DNA from: Betaproteobacteria bacterium
GTDB taxonomy: Bacteria > Pseudomonadota > Gammaproteobacteria > Burkholderiales > Rhodocyclaceae
Length of the DNA: 5,142 nt
Direction of reading: 5' to 3'
Assembly: GCA_020047725.1 (NCBI GenBank)
Contig: JAIFNM010000291.1
Span: forward strand, 1 to 5,142
The notes under the pieces are model-generated. The model did no database searches. It was not told the DNA's origin and saw only the letters and a program-made list of their open reading frames with translations. A program made the translations under genes and the position numbers. Positions 1-5,142 of this stretch are shown piece after piece. How positions within the stretch are numbered: the first letter of the stretch is position 1; the number at the start of each line of letters is the position of its first letter.

Positions 1-974
1 ATGAACTGGAAATCGCCTTCAGCCAATTCCCCGAACTGGGCGAGGAAGTCGCCCCGTGGCTGATCGACCGCCTGTTGCGCAATCTGCTGATCGACGCCAC
101 CGGCAACACCCACCGCGCCGAGTTCTGCATCGACAAGCTCTATTCGCCAGACGGCCCGACGGGTCGCCTCGGCCTGCTGGAAATGCGCGCGTTCGAAATG
201 CCGCCGCACGCGCGCATGTCGCTGGCTCAGCAACTGTTGCTGCGCGCGCTGATCGCCCGCTTCTGGACGCAACCGTACGCGCCTGAACGCCTGATGCGCT
301 GGGGTACCGAGTTGCATGATCGCTTCATGCTCCCGCATTTCGTCAAGCAGGATTTCAGCGACGTGATCAGCGATTTGCGCAACGCCGGCTATGCCTTGGA
401 TGTCGAATGGTTTGCGCCACATTTCGAATTCCGTTTCCCGATTCACGGCAGCTTTGTCGCGCAGGGCATTAGCTTTGAACTGCGGCATGCCCTGGAACCC
501 TGGCATGTCATGGGTGAGGAAGGCGGAGCCGGCGGCACGGTGCGTTTTGTCGACGCCTCGTGCGAACGCGTACAGGTCAAACTCACCGGCATGGCCAGCG
601 ACCGCTACGTACTGACCTGTAACGGAGAAGTCGTACCCCTGCAGCCGACCGGCAATGTCGGCGAATTTGTCGCCGGCGTGCGCTACCGCGCCTGGCTGCC
701 GGAATCGTCGCTGCATCCAACCATCGGCATTCATGCGCCGCTGATTTTCGATCTCGTCGACACCTGGATGAAGCGCTCGCTGGGCGGTTGCCAGTACCAC
801 GTCGAGCACCCCGGCGGACGCAATCCGGAGCGCTATCCGGTCAATGCCAACGAAGCCGAAGGCCGGCGTCTGGCACGCTTCGCGGCGTATGGACACACGC
901 CAGGGCATGTTGATGTAACAGTCAAGCCGCGCAACGCCAGCTTCCCGTTTACGCTAGACTTGCGCCGAACTTGA
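1..974 (+). CDS. DUF2126 family protein (large transglutaminase-associated protein), C-terminal 323 residues
   Basis: The gene is open from the left edge (first full codon at 3) to TGA at 972-974; its start lies outside the window. The visible part matches my memory of the C-terminal half of DUF2126, which in full-length proteins of about 1,100 residues follows an N-terminal transglutaminase-like region. Recognisable stretches, numbered from the first visible codon, are LEPWHVMGEE near 164, GEFVAGVRYRAWLP near 222, the block HPTI..HAPLIFDLVDTW near 239-255, and HPGGRN at 269-274 followed by PVNANEAEGRRLARF. It ends in a typical FPFTLDLR tail, so the C-terminus looks intact. No membrane segment is visible. 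Molecular function is unknown for the family. Its usual neighbours are ATP-grasp/alpha-E and transglutaminase genes, as here, which suggests a shared role in making or breaking amide bonds. The N-terminal catalytic region cannot be judged from this window. Confidence 0.9.
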   Translation, partial: ELEIAFSQFPELGEEVAPWLIDRLLRNLLIDATGNTHRAEFCIDKLYSPDGPTGRLGLLEMRAFEMPPHARMSLAQQLLLRALIARFWTQPYAPERLMRWGTELHDRFMLPHFVKQDFSDVISDLRNAGYALDVEWFAPHFEFRFPIHGSFVAQGISFELRHALEPWHVMGEEGGAGGTVRFVDASCERVQVKLTGMASDRYVLTCNGEVVPLQPTGNVGEFVAGVRYRAWLPESSLHPTIGIHAPLIFDLVDTWMKRSLGGCQYHVEHPGGRNPERYPVNANEAEGRRLARFAAYGHTPGHVDVTVKPRNASFPFTLDLRRT

Positions 975-1016
975 CGCTTGGCTGCGGATTGGCGGTTAAT
1001 GCAAAAAAGTGCGAAC

Positions 1017-1100
1017 CACCAAGGCACCAAGAACACCAAGTCACACCAAGAAATTAAACTGTTTTCCTTGGTGTAACTTGGTGACCTTGGTGCCTTGGTG
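1017..1100. repeat. Inverted repeat of CACCAAG heptamers (34-bp arms, 16-nt loop)
   Basis: Left arm 1017-1050 and right arm 1067-1100 are reverse complements at 31 of 34 positions; the mismatches pair 1032, 1033 and 1042 with 1085, 1084 and 1075. Each arm holds four copies of one heptamer: CACCAAG at 1017, 1025, 1034 and 1044, and CTTGGTG at 1067, 1077, 1086 and 1094. Spacing is 8, 9 and 10 nt on the left and the mirror image 10, 9 and 8 on the right. The loop 1051-1066 is AT-rich. It begins 42 nt after the DUF2126 stop and ends at the base before the ATG of the next gene. There is no T-tract after the stem, so it is not a standard intrinsic terminator. It resembles dispersed extragenic palindromes of proteobacterial genomes, but I cannot name the family. 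No transposase or clear target duplication is present. Confidence 0.93.
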
Positions 1101-3680
1101 ATGAAGTTTTTCCAGCCCTTTTCCTCCCTCTCCCAAATGCCGCGAAACCTGCTTTCGATCTATCCTAAAAAGACTAACCGCTTCGACGAAATGCTGGCCG
1201 AAGATGGCGTCTTGCGTCCGTCGTGGCGGTCATTTTTCGACCACCTCAACGCCGCGACCCCCGAGCAGATGCGCCATCGTCTCAACTTCGTACGCCAGCG
1301 CATTCAGGAAAACGGCGTTACCTACAATGTCTATGCCGATCCCAAAGGGGCCGACCGCCCGTGGGAACTCGATCCGCTTCCACTGATTCTTTCTTCAGAG
1401 GAATGGCAGGAAATCTCCAGCGCCGTTACGCAACGGGCAAGCCTGCTCAACGCCGTGCTGGGCGATCTCTATGGCAAACAAACCCTGCTCAGAGATGGCA
1501 CATTGCCGCCCGCGCTGGTCTATGGCCACAACGGCTTTCTCTGGCCATGCCAGGGCGTCAAACCGCCCGGCGACACCTGGCTGCATCTTTACGCCGCCGA
1601 TCTGGCGCGCTCGCCAGATGGCCGCTGGTGGGTCATCGCTGATCGCACCCAGTCGCCCTCCGGTGCCGGTTATGCACTGGAAAACCGGCTTATCGTTTCG
1701 CGCGTTTTTCCCGACCAGTTCCGCGATCTGGGCGTGCAACATCTGGCCGACTTCTTCCGTCGGCTGCAGGATAGTCTGGCGCACTGGGCGCCGCACGAAA
1801 GCGCAGGCAACCGCGAAGCGCCGCTGATCGTCCTGCTGACGCCCGGCCCCTACAACGAAACCTATTTCGAGCACGCCTATCTGGCGCGTTATCTCGGCTA
1901 CCCGCTGGTTGAAGGACAGGATCTGACGGTACGCGGCGACTGCGTCTATTTACGAACGCTGACCGGCTTGCGTCGCGTGCATGCCATCCTGCGCCGGCTC
2001 GACGATGATTTTTGCGATCCGCTCGAACTGCGCGGCGATTCGGCGCTTGGCGTTCCCGGCCTGTTGCAGGCTGTGCGTGCCGGCAAGGTCCTGGTCGCCA
2101 ACGCGCTTGGTAGCGGACTGCTCGAATCAGCGGCGCTGCCAGGATTCCTGCCCGGTGCCTGCGAAAAACTGCTCGGCGAAAAACTGGCCATGCCCTCGGT
2201 CGGTACCTGGTGGTGCGGTGAACCGGCGGCACTCGATTTCACGATCAAACATCTCGACCGTTTGGTCATCAAGGGGGCGTTCCCCTCGCAACGCATGGAC
2301 CCGGTGTTCGGCAGCGAATTAAAAGGCATGCCACGTCAGGAAATGATCGCCCGCCTGTATGCGCGTCCGCAGGCCTATGTGGCACAGGAACTGGTGGACT
2401 TCTCACAGGCCCCGGCCTGGAGCACGAAACATGATCGCCGTCTGCTTCCGCGCGGTGTTGCCCTGCGTGTTTATGTCGCTGCGACACCGGAGGGTTACGT
2501 GGTGATGCCAGGAGGCCTGACGCGCGTTTCGGCCGCAACCAACTCACGTTACATTTCGATGCAGCGCGGCGGCTCCAGCAAGGATACCTGGGTGCTGAAC
2601 AAGGACGTGTTCAGTTCCTTCAGCCTGCTCAAGAACCAGGTCAGCAAATCGGATCTGATCCGAAACGGCAGTAATCTGTCCTCGCGCGTCGTTGAAAACC
2701 TCTACTGGTTCGGCCGCTACGCCGAACGTTGCGACGATGCCGCGCGATTGCTGCGCGTCGGTCTGTCGCGACTGGTCGACGCCGGTGCCGACGAAATGCC
2801 GGCGCTGGTTTCCGCCTACGACCTCTGCCATGCGCTCAAGCTGCTGCCCGAAGTCACGCCCAGCCCCGAAGACGAATGCCCGGCCAACTGCGCGGAACTC
2901 GGAACGCGCATGCTTTCCGCCATCTGTGATGCGGAGTGGGACGACGGCCTGGTTGGCAATATCCGTCGCCTGCTGTGGGTCGGCACGCAGATACGCGAGC
3001 GGTTTTCGCTCGACAACTGGCTCGCCCTCAATCGTTTGCAGCATCAATTGCAGCGCTACAGCAAGGATCGACCGGAAATCAGTGATGCCATCGCCTTCCT
3101 TGACCAGATGCTGCTGGCCTCCTCGTCGCTGGCCGGGTTCGCCATGGACAACATGACGCGCGACGACGGCTGGCGCTTCCTGATCATCGGCCGACGCATC
3201 GAGCGCCTCATTTTTCTGTCCGACGCCATCAGCCGCTTCCTGCGCCTCGACTCGACGCGCGCTCCCGGCAGCATCGAATGGCTGCTCGAGCTGACCGACA
3301 GCATCATCACTTATCGCTCGCGTTACATGGCGCAGCCGGAACTGCTGCCGACGCTCGACCTGATCGTGTTCGACAACGCCAATCCACACGGTGTAATTTT
3401 CCAGCTCCACAACCTGGTGCGCTATCTCGGTCGCCTGTCCAGGGAACTCGACGTCCCGCATGATGATTCACTGCACCCCGCGCTGGCTCGCTTGCAATCT
3501 TTCGATCTGGCATGCTTTGAGAATCTGCACTTCAGCGACTGCCGCAGTTGCGAGCCGTGTGCCGCGTTGGCCGACGTACTCGACGAAGTGTCACAAGCCG
3601 CCGCGACCCTCTCGGATCGTCTGGCCATGCGCTATTTCACCCATGTCGGCGATGTCGGCCGGCAAACACTGGCGGCGTAA
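1101..3680 (+). CDS. Circularly permuted ATP-grasp / alpha-E fusion protein
   Basis: This 859-residue protein fuses two domains that are separate genes in many genomes. Residues about 26-505 are the circularly permuted ATP-grasp region (formerly DUF404/DUF407). It shows FDEM near 28, RWWVIADRTQSPSGAGYALE near 176, LLTPGPYNETYFEHAYLARY near 245, LGVPGLLQAVRAGKVLVANA near 316, GTWWCGEP near 368, VIKGAFPS around Lys391, and VMPGGLTRVS near 468. Residues about 523-847 are the helical alpha-E domain (DUF403), starting at NLSSRVVENLYWFGRYAER, with GWRFLIIGRRIERL near 690 and NPHGVIFQLHNLVRYLGRL near 761. ATP-grasp enzymes of this class are predicted amidoligases; the substrate is unknown. No signal peptide is evident, so it is probably cytoplasmic. 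ATG 1101 is preferred, but in-frame TTG 1095, GTG 1098 and ATG 1137 are possible; an in-frame TAA at 1074 limits upstream extension. No Shine-Dalgarno is visible because the region before the start is repeat. A Cys cluster lies at 805, 814, 817 and 820. Confidence 0.93.
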   Translation: MKFFQPFSSLSQMPRNLLSIYPKKTNRFDEMLAEDGVLRPSWRSFFDHLNAATPEQMRHRLNFVRQRIQENGVTYNVYADPKGADRPWELDPLPLILSSEEWQEISSAVTQRASLLNAVLGDLYGKQTLLRDGTLPPALVYGHNGFLWPCQGVKPPGDTWLHLYAADLARSPDGRWWVIADRTQSPSGAGYALENRLIVSRVFPDQFRDLGVQHLADFFRRLQDSLAHWAPHESAGNREAPLIVLLTPGPYNETYFEHAYLARYLGYPLVEGQDLTVRGDCVYLRTLTGLRRVHAILRRLDDDFCDPLELRGDSALGVPGLLQAVRAGKVLVANALGSGLLESAALPGFLPGACEKLLGEKLAMPSVGTWWCGEPAALDFTIKHLDRLVIKGAFPSQRMDPVFGSELKGMPRQEMIARLYARPQAYVAQELVDFSQAPAWSTKHDRRLLPRGVALRVYVAATPEGYVVMPGGLTRVSAATNSRYISMQRGGSSKDTWVLNKDVFSSFSLLKNQVSKSDLIRNGSNLSSRVVENLYWFGRYAERCDDAARLLRVGLSRLVDAGADEMPALVSAYDLCHALKLLPEVTPSPEDECPANCAELGTRMLSAICDAEWDDGLVGNIRRLLWVGTQIRERFSLDNWLALNRLQHQLQRYSKDRPEISDAIAFLDQMLLASSSLAGFAMDNMTRDDGWRFLIIGRRIERLIFLSDAISRFLRLDSTRAPGSIEWLLELTDSIITYRSRYMAQPELLPTLDLIVFDNANPHGVIFQLHNLVRYLGRLSRELDVPHDDSLHPALARLQSFDLACFENLHFSDCRSCEPCAALADVLDEVSQAAATLSDRLAMRYFTHVGDVGRQTLAA

Positions 3681-3709
3681 TCCTTTATGAAGCTTAAATC
3701 CACGGACAG

Positions 3710-3843
3710 AACCGCTTTCAACGCAGAGGGCGCAGAGACGCAGAGAGCGCAGAGAAAAAACTTGATGACTTACCCAATGGGTAGTCTGCTTCGCCTTTCT
3801 CTGCGCTCTCTGCGTCTCTGCGCCCTCTGCGTCAAAAGCGGTT
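3710..3843. repeat. Inverted repeat of CGCAGAG heptamers (48-bp arms, 38-nt loop)
   Basis: Left arm 3710-3757 and right arm 3796-3843 are reverse complements at 46 of 48 positions; the two mismatches are adjacent (3719-3720 against 3833-3834). The inner 37 bp, 3721-3757 with 3796-3832, are perfect. Each arm carries four heptamers: CGCAGAG at 3722, 3731, 3739 and 3748, and CTCTGCG at 3799, 3808, 3816 and 3825, spaced 9, 8 and 9 nt. The outer ends are AACCGCTTT and AAAGCGGTT. The 38-nt loop contains its own small stem, GAC plus TACCC pairing with GGGTA plus GTC (3767-3786, T3770 bulged, AAT loop). The element starts 29 nt after the ATP-grasp/alpha-E stop and ends 16 nt before the transglutaminase ATG. 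It is unrelated in sequence to the repeat at 1017-1100 but built to the same plan. Such arms are commonly mis-annotated as short proteins. Confidence 0.95.
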
Positions 3844-3859
3844 AACTGCTTTTTATCGA

Positions 3860-4789
3860 ATGAATTCACCCACCCGCTACCACGTCGTCCACGAAACGAG
3901 CTACCTCTACGACAGCCCGGTTTCCGTATCACGGCAGCATTTGCACCTGACGCCCCGCGACTGTCCGTGGCAGACCTGCCGTGCGCACGAGATCAGCATC
4001 GACCCCGAGCCGACCCTCTCCCTGTCGCGCTTCGACTACTTCGGCAACCCGGTCCGGCAATTCGCCATCGAGGCGCCGCACAACCGCCTGATCGTACGCG
4101 CCGAAAGCACTATTGACGTTCGCCCGCATCTGATCGAAGGCGCTCTGGCCGACTCACCCGCCTGGGAAAGCGTGCGCGATGCGCTGGCCTACGGCACTCA
4201 ACCGGTGCGGCTTGAGGCCAACAGTTTCCTCTTTGAATCGCCCTATGTTCGCGTCAAGCATGAGTTTTCAGCCTACGCCCGGCCCTGCTTTACGCCAAAG
4301 CGCCCGTTACTTGAAGCCGTCCAGGCACTGATGAACCTGATCCATGCCGAATTCAAGTTCGACCCCAAGGCCACGACAGTTTCAACACCCGTACTCAAGC
4401 TGCTGGAAGACAAGCGAGGCGTTTGCCAGGACTTTGCGCACCTGATGCTGGCCTGCCTGCGTTCGCTCGGGCTGGCTGCGCGCTACGTGAGCGGCTACCT
4501 ATTGACGCAGCCGCCACCCGGCAAGCCGCGTCTGGTTGGCGCCGATGCGTCACACGCCTGGGTTTCCGTTTATTGCCCGGATGCCGACGGTGGAAGCTGG
4601 GTTGATTTTGATCCGACCAACAATCTGCTGCCTGATACCCAGCACATCACGCTGGCCTGGGGACGGGACTTCGGTGACGTTTCACCACTGCGCGGCGTCA
4701 TCCTCGGTGGCGATGCCCATGAGCTTGATGTCGCAGTCACCGTAACACCGTGCGAAAATGATGCTTTGGCAGCCCCCGAAAAAAAATAG
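3860..4789 (+). CDS. Bacterial transglutaminase-like (papain-fold) protein
   Basis: The 309-residue protein has the standard two-part build of stand-alone bacterial transglutaminase-like proteins. Residues about 6-90 are the beta-rich N-terminal domain (YHVVHETSYLYDSPVSVS, then LHLTPR), and the core lies at about 155-255. The likely catalytic triad is visible: Cys189 in GVCQDFAH, His232 in ASHAWVSVY, and Asp251 in DFDPTN. The tail near 270-297, with SPLRGVILGGDAHELDVAV, is also typical. Family members are thought to act as amide-bond hydrolases or transferases on peptides; the substrate here is unknown. No signal peptide is present. The ATG at 3860 is chosen because the conserved N-terminal strand begins within six residues, yet no clear Shine-Dalgarno precedes it. 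It follows the ATP-grasp/alpha-E gene after a repeat-filled gap and is six bases ahead of the next gene, so co-transcription with both is plausible. An A8 run (4779-4786) abuts its TAG stop. Confidence 0.95.
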   Translation: MNSPTRYHVVHETSYLYDSPVSVSRQHLHLTPRDCPWQTCRAHEISIDPEPTLSLSRFDYFGNPVRQFAIEAPHNRLIVRAESTIDVRPHLIEGALADSPAWESVRDALAYGTQPVRLEANSFLFESPYVRVKHEFSAYARPCFTPKRPLLEAVQALMNLIHAEFKFDPKATTVSTPVLKLLEDKRGVCQDFAHLMLACLRSLGLAARYVSGYLLTQPPPGKPRLVGADASHAWVSVYCPDADGGSWVDFDPTNNLLPDTQHITLAWGRDFGDVSPLRGVILGGDAHELDVAVTVTPCENDALAAPEKK

Positions 4790-4795
4790 TGCAAC

Positions 4796-5142
4796 ATGCC
4801 GTTCGACCCCTCCGAATTCGAAACCCTCAATGCCTCCGGAATCCTGCAGGATATTCCGGATGATGTCGTTCTCGAGGCGATTGATGGCAGCCCGGATCGT
4901 CAATGCTCCCAGCTCTGCCTGCCGTCCGACGCGATCTTTTTGTGCGCAGGACAGAGCACACCGGGGCTGTACATCATCATTCACGGCACCATCGAGATGT
5001 TTGTTGCCGAAGCGGACGGAAAGGAGCGTGTGCTCGACTTCGTCAAGGGCGGCAGCACGCTGGCCAAGGAGACGCTGTTTTCCGACAAGCCGTTGCAGTA
5101 TTCGGCGCGCAGCCTGAGCGCCGCCGCCGTACTGCACCTGCC
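4796..5142 (+). CDS. Crp/Fnr-family cyclic-nucleotide-binding-fold protein, N-terminal part (3' truncated by window)
   Basis: An ATG at 4796 opens a frame with no stop to the window edge, giving 115 full codons plus a partial proline codon. Residues about 42-116 read as the beta-roll of the Crp/Fnr sensor domain: LPSDAIFLCAGQ, then GLYIIIHGTIEMFVAEADGK, ERVLDFVKGGSTLAKETLF and YSARSLSAAAVLHLP. The Gly and hydrophobic pattern and the ARS near 104-106 fit the family. The helix-turn-helix, if present, would lie beyond the window, so a DNA-binding role is inferred. Where E. coli CRP has the cAMP-contacting Glu in GELGLF, this protein has Lys91 in LAKETLF, so cAMP may not be the ligand; Dnr-like or ligand-free relatives are possible. 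FNR-style N-terminal iron-sulfur cysteines are absent, although Cys37, Cys41 and Cys50 occur. It starts six bases after the transglutaminase stop and lies in the same frame, suggesting a shared transcript. No strong Shine-Dalgarno is visible. Confidence 0.85.
   Translation, partial: MPFDPSEFETLNASGILQDIPDDVVLEAIDGSPDRQCSQLCLPSDAIFLCAGQSTPGLYIIIHGTIEMFVAEADGKERVLDFVKGGSTLAKETLFSDKPLQYSARSLSAAAVLHL

Noticed and set aside
975..1016. Promoter for the ATP-grasp/alpha-E gene between the DUF2126 stop and the first repeat
   Set aside because: No convincing -35/-10 pair with suitable spacing could be seen in this 42-nt stretch.
1017..1100. CRISPR-like short regularly spaced repeats
   Set aside because: Units are 7 nt with 1-3 nt between them, arranged as two opposed arms rather than direct repeats with spacers. 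No cas genes are seen. The same applies to 3710-3843.
2544..3461. Long minus-strand open frame (305 codons) opposite the alpha-E domain
   Set aside because: It lies entirely antisense to a gene with strong family motifs. Its composition looks like a GC-rich shadow frame, and no recognisable domain is visible.
3710..3857. Intrinsic terminator at the second hairpin
   Set aside because: The stem is far longer than a standard terminator, the right arm is not followed directly by a T-tract, and a co-directional cassette gene starts 16 nt later. Partial termination cannot be excluded, but the sequence does not show it.
3591..3932. Minus-strand open frame of 113 codons across the second repeat, encoding a SLRSLRLCALCV-like stretch
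   Set aside because: The peptide is simply the translation of the CTCTGCG repeat arms, and the frame overlaps the ends of two well-supported plus-strand genes. Proteins of this type are a common annotation artefact of this repeat.
4602..4615. FNR/Dnr-box-like TTGAT-N4-ATCCG about 180 bases before the Crp/Fnr-like gene
   Set aside because: It matches only 8 of 10 consensus positions and is produced by the codons of the conserved VDFDP catalytic motif of the transglutaminase gene, so coding constraint explains it.
4890..4950. FNR-type iron-sulfur cluster from Cys37, Cys41 and Cys50 of the Crp/Fnr-like protein
   Set aside because: These residues fall at the beginning of the beta-roll rather than in an N-terminal extension, and their spacing does not match FNR, so a cluster is not supported.

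Overview
The window is a same-strand, GC-rich (by eye roughly 60%) chromosomal segment from a proteobacterium. A betaproteobacterium of the Rhodocyclales type is the best guess, from codon usage, gene content and the style of the intergenic repeats. This is an impression, not a database result. It carries four plus-strand genes: the 3' end of a large DUF2126 (transglutaminase-associated) protein, a complete fused circularly permuted ATP-grasp/alpha-E protein, a complete stand-alone bacterial transglutaminase-like protein, and the 5' part of a Crp/Fnr-type cyclic-nucleotide-binding-fold protein.

Layout: 1-974 is the DUF2126 C-terminus. 975-1100 is intergenic and mostly filled by a 34-bp-arm inverted repeat built from four CACCAAG heptamers per arm. 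1101-3680 is the ATP-grasp/alpha-E fusion. 3681-3859 is intergenic and mostly filled by a second, sequence-unrelated inverted repeat (48-bp arms, four CGCAGAG heptamers per arm). 3860-4789 is the transglutaminase-like gene. 4796-5142 is the Crp/Fnr-like gene, which runs off the window. No tRNA, rRNA, CRISPR array, insertion sequence or convincing promoter was seen.

The first three genes form a widespread but biochemically poorly understood cassette. From comparative genomics (amidoligase-type ATP-grasp, alpha-E helical domain, papain-like transglutaminase folds) it has been predicted to make and cleave peptide or isopeptide bonds, perhaps as a peptide tag or a small peptide metabolite. Here the ATP-grasp and alpha-E parts are one polypeptide. 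The transglutaminase copy keeps a Cys-His-Asp triad, so it should be catalytically competent.

The most unusual features are the two long, near-perfect heptamer-array hairpins. Each sits in one of the two junctions of the cassette. They have the same architecture but unrelated sequences, and the first ends exactly at the start codon of the ATP-grasp gene.
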